The notes beneath the pieces were generated by a model. It was not told the origin of the DNA and did not search any database. It worked only from the letters and a program-made list of their open reading frames with translations. The position numbers were made by a program, and so were the translations under genes. 64,000 nucleotides of DNA from Rana temporaria (Eukaryota; Chordata; Amphibia; Anura; Ranidae), in contig NC_053491.1 of NCBI RefSeq assembly GCF_905171775.1, forward strand, positions 229,452,247 through 229,516,246. The letters run 5' to 3'. Shown piece after piece: positions 10,167 through 20,564 of this stretch (within the stretch, counting starts at the first letter, position 1; each line of letters begins with the position of its first letter).

Positions 10167-10868
10167 TATATAAACAGTATATGGGAAGTTATACATGACA
10201 GGTTAAGGTAAGAAGGGCCAACAACTTATCAACTGAACCAATGCTAGGCATTGTAGAACCTTCTATAAATAACAGACATCTACCCCTCATTATCCCTCAC
10301 TTTAGAATAGTAGGATACTGTGCAACAATGTCATCTTGCCCCTTCCCCTATTGTACATCCAGAAGAGCTTTACAATACAGATACAGTCAAATATTATAGA
10401 ATCATTTATTCAGACTGGTATGCAGCTATTTAAGGCTTATTGGATATCGGCAGTTTAGTGCAGACCTCTATGTAGTAGGGCTTGCGAAGCAAAGAAAAAT
10501 GTAACCGTAAAAAGGTTATGGTGAGGGGGGCCAAAAGAAACCAAGAAGCCATCTTCATTAAGCACAGTAAGGTTCTACGTTTAACTATCATCAAAAGCTC
10601 CTCATTTGTTGATGGAGTAATGCAATAAATATATATATATATATATATATATATCATGTAGTATATCTAGATTCTGGCCTCCTCTTGGCCTGGGTATATT
10701 GTTTTGTAACTCTCTTTGGCTGCCAAATGTCTTTTTGTGTTTTTATTTTAGATCACCTTTTAGTCTGGTGATTTGTTGAAATCATTAAAACTGTTGGCCT
10801 TCACTTAGTCTGATTAGAACCCAATTTTAGAGGCTAAAGTCTGAATAAGCCAAAATGTGCAGCAACAT
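10167..10868. other. Unassigned, with short (TA)n
   Basis: No supported gene. A (TA)n run lies at 10628-10654. Nothing else is recognised. Confidence 0.5.
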
Positions 10869-11230
10869 AGTCAGGCCCAGATTTACTCCCTTTGCCTCCC
10901 CAAGGTCGGGTCCTTCAATGCCGCCCCCCCCCCCCCCCCCCAAAAAACTAAAAAGTCCCCCAACCCGTGCCCATCATTGTGCCCAACCTTACTGTGCCAA
11001 ACAATGTAGCCTCACCAGTCAGTGTGTGCATTACGCACATCGGGCATCTCCTGTTCCTGCTGTGTCACAGAGCTCACTGTGAAAAGTTTGGGCGCGCTGT
11101 GATAAAAGTCCCGCCCTCCTCCTAGACCAGCTCGTTTGATAGACAGAACACTGCCTCTTTCACACAAGCTGGTCTAGGAGGAGGGCGAGACTTTTATCAC
11201 AGCGCACCTGAACTTTTCACAGTGAGCTCT
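10869..11230 (-). repeat. Foldback element, family C copy 1
   Basis: The segment from about 11068 to 11229 is a long inverted repeat: GAGCTCACTGTGAAAAGTTT..GTGATAAAAGTC.. pairs with GACTTTTATCACAG..CTTTTCACAGTGAGCTC. The left part (10869-11066) matches 20820-21220 in the reverse orientation, including CATCGGGCATCTCCTG and TACTGTGCCAAACAATGTAG. A poly-C run lies at 10924-10940. No coding potential is supported. Confidence 0.75.
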
Positions 11231-11505
11231 AGAATTGAAGAGCACACATTAGTGGGCTCTGTAACTCAATATTGGATGATTTGTCAAAACACACAAAAGC
11301 TGTTCCACTGGCAGTGGCTTTTGTTAAAGCCCTGAAATTAAATGCTAAACTTGTTTTGCTCCTGTTTACGGATATGGTCCTTGGGTGCATACCAGACATC
11401 CGCAAAGAGACCACTGCTTTCCCACAAAATGTAAGGGTCCTTCTCTGCAGTATGCAGGAAGGGGACAAGCTTTTCTGTGGCTGCTTTAAAAAGAAAACAC
11501 TGTAA

Positions 11506-11998
11506 GGCCCCGTACACACGAGAGGATTTATCCGCAGATATACGGTCCAGCGGACCGTTTCCACGGATAAATCCTCTCAAAGATTTCCGCTGATTTCGAT
11601 GGGATGGAGTGTACACACCATCGCATTGAAATCCGCGCGGAAATCCTCTGCCGATGACGTGTCGCGCCGTCGCCGCGATTATGACGCGGCGACGGGCGCG
11701 ACGCTGTCATATAAGGAATTCCACGCATGCGTCAAATCATTACGACGCGTGCGGGGAATCCCTTTGGACGAATGGATCCGGTAAGTCTGTACAGACGAGC
11801 GGATCCATCCGTTGGAATGGATTCCAGCAGATGGATTTGTTGTGCAGCACAGCAAATATCCGATCTGCTGGAATCCATCCCAGAGGAGATTTCTCCGCGG
11901 AAACAGATCCGCTGGCGTGTACACACCATAGGATCTATCCGCAGAAACCCATTTGCTGGGATTTATCTGCGGATGGATTCTATCATGTGTACGGGGCC
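11506..11998. mobile_element. Palindromic MITE with TAA target duplication
   Basis: Ends GGCCCCGTACACACG and ATGTGTACGGGGCC, flanked by TAA at 11503-11505 and 11999-12001. The interior is rich in GGAT/ATCC repeats (GGATTTATCCGC, GGATCCATCCG). It contains inverted internal segments around GACGTGTCGCGCCG and CATGCGTC. A 3-bp TAA duplication fits PIF/Harbinger-type insertion, but no transposase links it to a family. Confidence 0.85.
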
Positions 11999-12457
11999 TA
12001 AGACACTGAACTTTTGTTTCGAAGCTCCCAGAATGTATTTAGCTGATTTAAACTGAGGGTTCAATTAAGTTTTAAAAAGAACTTTAGGTGGATTCTCACA
12101 ATGAAATTAAAGAGGTTCTAAAGGCAGAAGGTAGTTTCTCTTAACCACTTCAGCCCCAGAAGGATTTACCCCCTTCCTGACCAGAGCATTTTTTGCAATT
12201 ATGTACTGCGACGCTTTAGCTGCTTATTGCGTGGTTGTGTGACGCTGTACCCAAACAATATGTACATACTTTTTTTTCCCACAAATAGAGATTTATTTGG
12301 TGGTATTTGATCACTTCTGCAGTTTTCATTTTTTGCGCTATTAACAAAAAAATAGTGTCAATTTTGAAAATAAGCAATATTTTTTACTTTTTGCTATAAT
12401 AAATATCCCCAAAAAATATATAAAAAAACATATTTTTTCCACAGTTTAGGCCGATAT

Positions 12458-13119
12458 CTAAACAAGAGAAAAGAAAACAAATGCGCACCGGCCTAGTGTA
12501 TTACCATTAAAAGATTTTAATAAATTAAAATATATATACAGGGCCTACTCACAAGTGTAGTAGAAAGAATCGCAGTAATGCCGCGTACACACCATCACTT
12601 TATGTGATGAAAAAAAATGACGTTTTTAAAAACGTCACTTTAATTGACTGTGTGTGGGGGAAAACGTCGTTTTATGTCTTGTAAAAAACGACCAAAAAAA
12701 ATTGAAGCATGCTTCAATTTTATGTGTCGTTTTTCAAAAGTGCACTTTTTACTTCACAGAAATTGACCGTGTGTAGCAAAAAACGTCGTTTTCTAAGACG
12801 TTTTTTCATCCACGCATGCCCAGAAGCTACTTATGAAGCGAGCTTCAATGGTAAAACGTGGTGGAACGTAACCTCGCTTTGCTAGAGCATTGTGAGAAAA
12901 CGATGGTGTGTAGGCAACTTCGTCTTTGAAAATTGAAGTTTCAAAAACGTCATTTTTTACTTCACAGAAAGTGTCGTTTTTTTTCATCACATAAAGTGAT
13001 GGTGTGTACGCGGCATTAGGCTTAATCAACATAAGCTGCAGTGAGAAGACCTCAAACCACACTCCGACTGGTCATGGAGAAAGTGAAAAGGGTCACCGCC
13101 GGTTGACGCATTTCGAAGG
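12458..13119. mobile_element. Insertion inside E1, with a MITE nested in it
   Basis: In other E copies TTTAGGCCGATA runs straight on to a TATTCTT-type continuation. Here it is split: CCGATAT (12451-12457), about 660 bp of foreign sequence, then CTGATAT (13120-13126). That is a 7-bp duplication with one difference. The insert includes the MITE at 12579-13015. The part outside that MITE is about 225 bp and unidentified; it ends with GACGCATTTCGAAGG. Confidence 0.65.
12579..13015. mobile_element. Palindromic MITE with AAAACGTC-rich arms
   Basis: Ends TGCCGCGTACACACCATCAC and GATGGTGTGTACGCGGCA, preceded by TAA (12576-12578) and followed by TTA (13016-13018). Arms repeat ACTTTATGTGATG / CATCACATAAAGT and AAAACGTC motifs, so the whole unit can fold on itself. 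It is innermost in a five-level nest (F, E1, insert, this MITE, plus adjacent D2). Confidence 0.85.
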
Positions 13120-13417
13120 CTGATATGTATTCTTATACATATTTTTGGAAAAAAATAAGTGTATATTGATTGGTTTGCGCAAAAGTTATAGCGTCTACAA
13201 AATAGGGCATAGATTTATGGTATTTTTATTATAATGTATTTCTTTACTAGTAATTGCGGCGATCTGCGATTTTTATTGGGACTGCGACATAATGGCAGAC
13301 ACATCGGACACTTTTGACGCTATTTTAGGACCATTGTCATTTATACAGCAATCAGAGCTACAAATAGCCACTGATTACTGTCTAAATGACACTGGCAGGG
13401 AAGGGGTTAAACACTAA

Positions 13418-13885
13418 GGCCCCGTACACACGAGAGGATCGATCCGCTGGAATTGATCCGCGGACCGGCTCCAGCGGATAGATCCCCAGGTGTGTACGAT
13501 CCAGCGGATCTGTTTCCGCGGATTTTTGTCCGCGGGGATGGATTTCCAGCGGATCAAAATTTCTTGACATGCTAAGAAATCGATCCGCTGGAATCCATTC
13601 AAACGGATTGATCCGCTGGTCTGTACAGACTCACCGGATCAATCCGTCCGAATCCATCCCCCGCATGCGTCGTAATGATTCGACGCATGCGTGGAATTCC
13701 TTATATGACAGCGTCGCGCACGTCGCCGCGGCGACGGCGCGACACGTCACCGCGGACGGAATTCCGCAGGGATTTTGATCTCATGGTTAGTACAACCATG
13801 AGATCAAAATCCGCCAGAGGATTAATCCGCGGAAACGGTCCCCCGGATCGTTTCCGCGGATAAACCCTCTCGTGTGTACCCGGCC
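13418..13885. mobile_element. Palindromic MITE nested in E1
   Basis: Starts GGCCCCGTACACACGAGAGG and ends CCCTCTCGTGTGTACCCGGCC, with TAA at 13415-13417 and TAG at 13886-13888 (one mismatch). It is closely related to 11506-11998, with GGATC-rich arms and the internal GACGCATGCGTGGAATTCCT segment. It sits immediately after the GGGAAGGGGTTAA segment of E1. Confidence 0.85.
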
Positions 13886-14642
13886 TAGGGATCGATCAAG
13901 GTGTTGTGTGTCCTAGGGATGTGTTCTAACTTTTGGTCTCACTACAACATGACAGAGATCACTGCTCCTGATGACAGGGAGCAGTAGATCCCTGTCATGT
14001 TGCTAGGCAGGACAGAGAAATGCCTTGTTTACATAGGCATCTCCCCGCTCTGCCTCTCTGTGTCACGATCGTGGCCGGCCGATGAACATCGAGTTCGTGG
14101 CCCCACTAGGCGGCAAATTCAAAGGGCTGTACAGGTACGCCCATTTGCCTGCCCGTGCCATTCTGCCAACGTAAATCGGAGTGCGGCGGTCGGCAAGTGG
14201 TTAATGCATTCTTTGCATTAAGATAAAAAAAACTTCTGTGTACAGCAGCCCCCCTCAGCCCCTTAATACTTACCTGAGCCCCATCTCAATCCAGCGATGT
14301 TACACGAGACACTCGGCTGTCCCTCCTGATTGGCTGAGACACACAGCAGCTGCCATTCCTCCTGCTGTCAATAAAAGTCTGTAAGACAATGAGGAGAGAG
14401 CAGGTGGGGATGAGTGCGGCTCAGTGTCCGAATAAACACACAGAGCCCGGCACGGGTGCCCCCAGAGCAAGCTGCTTGCTCTGGGGGTACACAGCAGGAG
14501 GGAGGGGCCAGGAGCGCTGGTGGAGAATCTGAGAAGAGGAAGATCTGGGCTGCTCTGTGAAGAACCACTACACACAGCAGTTAAGTATAACATGTTTGTT
14601 ATTTTTAAACAAAAAAAAAACAAGACTTTAGTATCACATTAA

Positions 14643-15410
14643 AGGGGTTGTAAAGGTAAAAAAAATGGACGTTGCAGATAGAGAAAGAAGCTGTGTGTTA
14701 GGCCCCGTACACACGACCAAACATGTATGCTGAAACTGGTCGTGTGTAGGCGCGAGCGGGCCGAATTCCAGCAAACATTTGCCCGCCGGGCCTTTTCCCA
14801 GCGGGCAAATATTCCTGGACGTGTTTTAAAACCGTCCACTGGAATCCTGCCCGCTCAGACATGTACGGTCGTCAGTACAGACCTACCGTACATGTCCAGG
14901 CGCCCGCCGTCCCTCGCATGCGTCAAATGACTTCGACGCATGCGTGGAAGCCTTTAAATGGCAGGCCCACCCACATCTCCGCGTCATCGTCACGTCATCG
15001 TCGCGCCGACGACGCGGACACGCCCCGCGTATTGTTTACGCGCGGACTTCTGTACGATGGTTAGTACAACCATCGTACAGAAGCCCTCTGGCAGGCATGT
15101 ACGGTGAAAACGGTCCGACGGACCGCTTTCATCGTACATGTTTGCTCGTGTGTACCGGGCCTAAGTGGGCGTCCTGACTCTCCTGCTCGCCCCTTCCCCC
15201 CTCAAGGGAGGGGGTGAGCACGACACTCCACACCAGGGAGAAAGCCTTGCATTACTGTGTGGAGTTACAGACAGAAGAACAGGAAGTGAGGATTTCTCAG
15301 AAGAAATAAGGACATTTAAAAGCAAAATGGAAGGATGAGGTAAGTGAAGGAGGACTGCACTAAGGTAAAGGAAGCTATTTAGGGAAACATTTTTTTCCTT
15401 TACAACCCTT
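14643..15410. mobile_element. TTAA-flanked MITE G (copy 1), carrying a nested MITE
   Basis: TTAA at 14639-14642 and 15411-15414. Ends AGGGGTTGTAAAGG and CCTTTACAACCCTT. The left TTAA is shared with the end of F1. The reverse complement of 43150-43618 is the same family without the nested MITE at 14701-15161. Shared landmarks are GACGTTGCAGATAGAGAAAG and GCCTTGCATTACTGTGTGGA. Confidence 0.85.
14701..15161. mobile_element. Palindromic MITE inserted into G at a TTA
   Basis: Ends GGCCCCGTACACACGAC and CTCGTGTGTACCGGGCC. The empty site in the 43150 copy reads (reverse complement) GCTGTGTGTTAGTGGGCG. Here the same flanks are GCTGTGTGTTA before and TAAGTGGGCG after the insert, so a 3-bp duplication of TTA with one change is directly visible. 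The interior holds GACGCATGCGTGGAA and paired ATGTACG segments. Confidence 0.88.
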
Positions 15411-15414
15411 TTAA

Positions 15415-16255
15415 GTTATGTTTTAACATTTTTGTTTTCTAAATGAAGAGCAACTTCCAGCATCATTTCGTTTTTTTGTCGCATACCTAGTCCATTCTGT
15501 TTAGCTATTCATAATTAAAATTTGTAAATAGCATAAAGCAAGCCTATATGATAGTCTTTTTTCTAAATACAGACTACAGAGACAGCTACAGATTAGTGTC
15601 TTCTTTATGCACACATCATTGACAGGGTCCAATGTGTACAACACAACCAGGCTAGCATTTTTTTTTTTTTTTTTTTTTGCTATTCTAACATACCTGTTTG
15701 GCAGTAGATTCTCATGTACTAAGAAACAGAGGTCAGTGCATTTTTTCAGGCGTCTGCAGAGCGTATGTCAGTTCATGGGCAGCAGCTCTGTACTGAGTTC
15801 CCACTGGAACCAGACATTACCAGCTTTAACATGCAGATAAATCAGCCATCTCTCCTTCTGAATAGAGAGAGGGTCGTGTTGTTAAACCAGTGAAATATGA
15901 AATGGCTTTCTACCCAGGACAGGGTTTTTTAATTAAATTAATTGCCAACGACACAGTAAAAATGCTGATGGGTAGTAAACGTAGCATTATGGTGCCCATT
16001 TATCTTGGTGCTGTAAATTAAAAGCTGCACCTTCAGAGATGCGAGGGGCTGAGCAAGGATTTTTAGATTGGGAGCTTCAATGATCCCACTATAGCAAGTT
16101 CTAGGACTTTAAAACTGATATTTTTCCATTTGGCTTTATACATTTGCCAGTTATCAGAGGTTTAATAACAAATACACTGCTTATGGCAGTGGCAATCAGC
16201 TTGAGAGCATAAAGTGAGTCCATTGATATCACTGAAGAGCCATACATTATATTCA
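15415..16255. other. Unassigned, single-copy
   Basis: No supported gene or terminal repeats. A poly-T run lies at 15659-15678. The open frame over that run is not convincing. Confidence 0.5.
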
Positions 16256-16262
16256 GTAAATA

Positions 16263-17100
16263 TTGCTACAGAAGACTGTCAGAGACTATCTACTTACTAC
16301 AGAAGATGGTCAGAGATTGCAGACATGCTACAGGAGATGGTCAGAGATTACAGACATGCTACAGGAGATGGTCAGAGATTGCAGACATGCTACTGGAGAT
16401 TGTCAGAGACTGAATAAATGCTACAGGAGATGGTCCGAGATTGTAGACATGCTACAGGAGATGGTCAGAGATTGCAGACATGCTACTGGGGATTGTCAGA
16501 GACTGCAGAAATGCTACAGGAGATGGTCTAAGATTGCAGACATGCTACAGGAGATGGTCAGAGATTGCAGACATGCTACAGGAGATGGTCAGAGATTGCA
16601 GACATGCTACAGGAGATGGTCAGAGATTGCAGACATGCTACAGGAGATGGTCAGAGATTGCAGACATGCTACTGGAGATTGTCAGAGACTGAATAAATGC
16701 TACAGGAGATGGTCCGAGATTGTAGACATGCTACAGGAGATGGTCAGAGATTGTAGACATGCTACTGGAGATTGTCAGAGACTGAAGAAATGCTACAGGA
16801 GATGGTCCGAGATTGCAGACATGCTACAGGAGATGGTCAGAGATTGCAGACATGCTACAGGAGATGGTCAGAGATTGCAGACATGCTACAGGAGATAGTC
16901 AGAGATTGCAGACATGCTACAGGAGATGGTCAGAGATTGCAGACATGCTACAGGAGATGGTCAAAGATTGCAGACATGCTACAGGAGATGGTCAGAGATT
17001 GCAGACATGCTACAGGAGATGGTCAGAGATTGCAGACATGCTACAGGAGATGGTCAGAGATTGCAGACATGCTGCTGAAGATTGTCAGAGACTGAATAAA
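16263..17100 (+). repeat. 31-bp minisatellite with higher-order pattern
   Basis: About 27 copies of a 31-bp unit, TGCTACAGGAGATGGTCAGA followed by GATTGCAGACA. Variant units (TACTGGAGATTGTCAGAGAC, then TGAATAAATGC) recur at 16391 and 16670, exactly 279 bp or nine units apart, and a further variant lies at 17073, thirteen units later. Because 31 is not a multiple of three, the array is open in all three forward frames and yields a 31-residue peptide period. The long open frames (for example 16263-16898) are therefore a product of the repeat, and I do not call them genes. Confidence 0.95.
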
Positions 17101-17935
17101 TGCTGCAAACATGATTGGAGACCTGGCAGATGTATCAATTTCTGTCACTCTTGGTGACATACAGTATCTTCTGGTCTTTGGCCACCCTTAACTCAATAAT
17201 TACTGGCCTTTAATAAACATCTGAAAATTAAGTATTTTTTTATTTTTTTTCCTTAAATAGATATATATAAAAAAATGTAGTAATTTTGCAAGATACGGTA
17301 TCTTTTTTTGCATTATGCTTCAATATGTTAAGTTTCACCTGTGAAGCTGGTAACACCGAAGCGCGTACAAACTCCTTTTTCACAGCTGCATATTGCCAGC
17401 AATAGCTAGGACCCCCTGGTGCAAGAAAACGAATTTCACAGAGGGAAACTAACTTTGCTGTCTAACAAAATATTTGAATTCATATACACTCCTACAAATA
17501 CATCAGACAGCAATCCCTATACAGTAAGGTGTACATATGCCGTGTTCATATGTTGTTGGGAAAGTGTGCAAATCCTACATCCTACAGAAAAAAAGGTCTA
17601 TTACAAATGTAGAGAGGTACAGTATTTACATCTCTTACTTTATTTAAATCAGCCACTCAGAGTTAGTGGAGGCTTCAAAGCACCTGCAGGTGGTTTTGCT
17701 TGCCCAGGATCCTTTGCCTCTCTATTCCTGGATGGATGTCTGTTTTTAGCTTGAACTCTCGAGGCAATTACAAGTACTTGAGCCGTCCATTACAAATATT
17801 TAGATGCTTACTTTGATTTTCTGACTGGCACCAAAAATGGCATTGTATCAAAAATCAAAAATGACAGAGCCAGTTTAATGGGTTGCAATAAGCAACCTAA
17901 AAAATGAAAGCAGATTTCAATTAAAACATATTTTA
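17101..17935. other. Unassigned, single-copy
   Basis: No supported gene. An open frame at 17419-17754 (111 codons) has no recognisable domain. AT-rich at 17220-17290. Confidence 0.45.
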
Positions 17936-17939
17936 TTAA

Positions 17940-18610
17940 AGTGGTTGTAAACCCTTATAGACCATTTTTTGCTACAGGTAAGCCTATAATAAGGCTTACC
18001 TGTAGCTACCCTGGATATCTCCTAAACCTACACGGTTTAGGAGATATCCCCTTGTATCTTAGGGAGAGAAAACTGCGCTTGTCAAAAATCATCGATGTGG
18101 TGCAATTTGAGATCTGCTCCCTGGATCCCTCCCCAGTCTGATGCTAATCTGATGTGGAGCCCATTGAATAGAATCTGTCTACATGCCTAATGTTTGGGTG
18201 GTTCTGGTAAGCGGCTTTCAGTTTGGTGGTGGTGTGTTCACACTGAAGTTTTGCTGACACATGGTGGTGCTGCAACAAACTTTTTATTGGACTGAATGTG
18301 CTTTATTCATATTATCTATTATCATTGCTTTTTACCAGCCTGATATCTGGTTTCCTACTTGGCGCAGTTTACTTTTATATCCCCTTGTATCTGCATGTGC
18401 CGAAGTCATTGGCACTTACGCACTGAAGCAATGGCACGTTGTGCCGTTGCTTCAGTTAGACCGTGCCGTACCGTTACCGCTGGATTTTTTTGCAGGTAAG
18501 TGTCACATAATGGAATAGTATGTGATGCATACTAGCTCATCATGCTTTTAATTTGCAGGGTTTGCAGTTAGCAAAAGAGGAAGTAAAACTCATCAGGGTT
18601 TACTTCCTCT
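17940..18610. mobile_element. TTAA-flanked MITE J
   Basis: TTAA at 17936-17939 and 18611-18614. Ends AGTGGTTGTAAACCC and GGGTTTACTTCCTCT are imperfect inverted repeats. Two hairpins lie side by side near the left end: CTACAGGTAAGCC / GGCTTACCTGTAG (about 17974-18007) and GGATATCTCCTAAACC / GGTTTAGGAGATATCC (about 18013-18049). No coding capacity is supported. Confidence 0.7.
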
Positions 18611-19071
18611 TTAAAATCTGCTGTGTAGAAAAAAATCTTGAGATGTGTATGTCACTTTAAGTATCTCTGTTAAAGTAATTATATAGGCAGAAGGTTTTTT
18701 AACTTAATCCATTCTATGCATTAAGATAAAACGCCTTCTGTGTGCAGCAGCCCCCCTCAGCCCACCTAATACTTACCTGAGCCCCATCTAGATCCAGAGA
18801 AGTGTCTCGTCTACCCAGGGCTCCCTTCCTCATTGGCTGAGACAGCAGTGCAGTGCCATTGGCTCTCGCTGCTGTCAATCAAAATCAGTCAACCAATTAG
18901 GAGAGAAATTGACACAGGGAGCTATGGCTTGGCTTGGGTGCCACCATAGCAAGCAGCTTGTTTTGGGGGCACTCAGCAGGAGGGAGGAGCCAGGAGCACC
19001 GAAGAGGCACCGGAGAAGAGGAGAATCTGGGCTGCTCTGTGCAAAACCACTGCACAGAGGAGGTAACTATG

Positions 19072-19970
19072 ACAAAGGATCATTATCTTGGACTAGAGAA
19101 ATCCCTCTCTCTAATAGATAACTGGATGACATCCAGTTATCTTAAACTTAATGGTTCAAAAACAGAACTTCTTCTGTTTCGCGCAAACCGGAAAAGTCAC
19201 CCTGCGCCAATATGGACTCCCCTGCCCATTCTGGGCAAAACCATCACCCCCAGCACCAAAGTCAAAAGTCTCTGAGTCATTTTTGACACCTACATGACAA
19301 TGGATGCACAAATAGGATCTGTAGTCAGCGGATCCCATCATCTGCTGCGCCTACTACGCCGTCTCACCCCCTTCACCCCGAAAGAGGACATTGCAGTCGT
19401 GGTGGGAACAATCATCAATTCCAGACTTGACTACGCAAATGCCCTGTATCTAGGACTCCCCAAATACCAAATCACTCGTCTACAAGTCGTCCAAAATACG
19501 GCAGCTCGGTTAGTGACTGGCAAAAAACCATGGGAGTCAATCTCACCTTCGTTGAGATCCCTTCATTGGTTGCCAGTAAAAGACAGAATCACTTTCAAGG
19601 CACTCTGCCTAACCCATAAGTGTATTCAAGGCAACGCCCCCCCCCCAATATCTATGCGAAAAAATAAAAGCCCATAACCCCAATCGCATTCTGCGATCAA
19701 CCAATCAAAACTTACTCCAAATACCCAAAACCAGATACAAGTCAAAAGGAGATCGAAGATTTGCAGTCCAGGGACCTCGACTGTGGAATGCTCTACCAAA
19801 CACCATCCGTCTGGAGTCGGACCACTTGGCCTTCAGGAGAAGGATTAAAACCCATCTCTTCTGAGGTCAAGGGGTTTTCCTTACCCAAGAAATGGAAACA
19901 GCGCCCAGAGGCGATTCAGTTTGCATGTGTTGCGCTTTACAAGTTTCTCACTCACTCACTCACTCACTCA
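19072..19970 (+). mobile_element. 5'-truncated L2/CR1-like LINE with (CTCA)n tail
   Basis: The fragment codes for the C-terminal part of a non-LTR reverse transcriptase and ends in a CTCA repeat at about 19946-19970. Short tandem-repeat tails are typical of L2/CR1-type LINEs. The uninterrupted F copy near 14585-14600 (AAGTATAACATGTTTGTT) shows where it entered. Only about three bases (ACA) are shared at the junctions. Confidence 0.85.
19074..19864 (+). pseudogene. LINE reverse transcriptase C-terminal fragment
   Basis: Recognisable blocks: LIDNWMTSSYLKLNGSKTEL, then SL*VIFDTYM with a stop at 19273-19275, then LLRLLRRLTPF, SRLDYANALYLGLP, LQVVQNTAARLVTG and SLRSLHWLPVKDRITFKALC. A poly-C run near 19638 shifts the frame. 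The tail continues in another frame as GPRLWNALPNTIRLES..RRIKTHLF and stops at 19862. These are the C-terminal hallmarks of L2/CR1 LINE ORF2. The catalytic YADD region and endonuclease are missing, so it is dead. Confidence 0.88.
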
Positions 19971-20020
19971 CATGTTTGTTACTTTTACCTTAAAAAAAAA
20001 TAGACTTTAGTATCACTTCA

Positions 20021-20560
20021 AGTTTAACATTTACAATTTTATTCAGGCCAGATATAATAGCTACTATAGATACTATAATGCATACTGTACTTTCGGCCAT
20101 TTGCATCAGGTCTCATACATGCAAACCACAGTGCCTTTTATCTGCTACCTCCTTTGCCCTTGCCCAAAGTATTCTGTATGAAGTACAGTACAAACAACAT
20201 TATCTATGGCTGCAGTTAGGATTGAATTAAAGTTGAATGTTATGTACACAGATTAAATACATATGTTGGAGTAGTTTAGCAAGCAAGGATTTGTATGTTC
20301 TTCCATTCCTTATATAACCCTGCCACACAGTACAGCCAGCCTGGGGACTTGACTTTTCTCAGCTGCTGTTAAGCAACATACAGTAGGTAAGGATGAGCTT
20401 TGAACCAGCCTGGGCTATCCTGCCACAAAGCTATCAAAGCCAACAGCCAATCAAAAGTAGCAGAGGCCTTCCCTGCCCTGAAACCGCACATATGCAAGGG
20501 GCGTGTATATGTGCAACTGCAGGGTGAGGAATGCCTCTGCCTCTTATAATTGATTGCCTG
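20021..20560. other. Unassigned
   Basis: No gene or repeat structure recognised. Confidence 0.4.
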
Positions 20561-20564
20561 TGTT

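Larger units (their letters stand above)
12145..14200. mobile_element. TTAA-flanked element E1 (CCACTT/AAGTGG ends)
   Basis: Ends CCACTTCAGCCCC and CGGCAAGTGG between TTAA at 12141-12144 and 14201-14204. The related F copy near 18703-18706 has a single TTAA at the equivalent point, which acts as an empty site and shows that E duplicated TTAA. The interior includes ACAAATAGAGATTTATTTGGTGGTATTTGATCAC-type sequence shared with copies at 27653, 36333, 41658 and 51906. It contains two further insertions (12458-13119 and 13418-13885). TTAA duplication is typical of piggyBac and Kolobok superfamilies; which one is unresolved. Confidence 0.85.
12111..14638. mobile_element. TTAA-flanked MITE F (copy 1), carrying a nested element
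   Basis: Flanking TTAA at 12107-12110 and 14639-14642. Its own sequence is about 470 bp, split as 12111-12140 and 14205-14638; the rest is inserted element E1. It matches the copy at 18674-20016: GGCAGAAGG near the left end, CTTCTGTGTACAGCAGCCCCC near 14232, TACTTACCTGAGCCCCATCT, and the right end ACTTTAGTATCACA. No coding capacity. Confidence 0.8.
18674..20016. mobile_element. TTAA-flanked MITE F (copy 2), split by a LINE
   Basis: Left TTAA at 18670-18673; right TTCA at 20017-20020 (decayed). It aligns with F1 at GGCAGAAGG, CTTCTGTGTGCAGCAGCCCCC, TACTTACCTGAGCCCCATCT and the right end GACTTTAGTATCACTT. It holds an uninterrupted TTAA near 18703-18706 at the point where E1 entered F1. A LINE fragment occupies about 19072-19970. 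Confidence 0.8.

Noticed and set aside
16263..16898. 211-codon open frame with repeated MVRDCRHATG-type peptides
   Set aside because: It lies wholly in the 31-bp minisatellite, and similar frames are open in all three phases.
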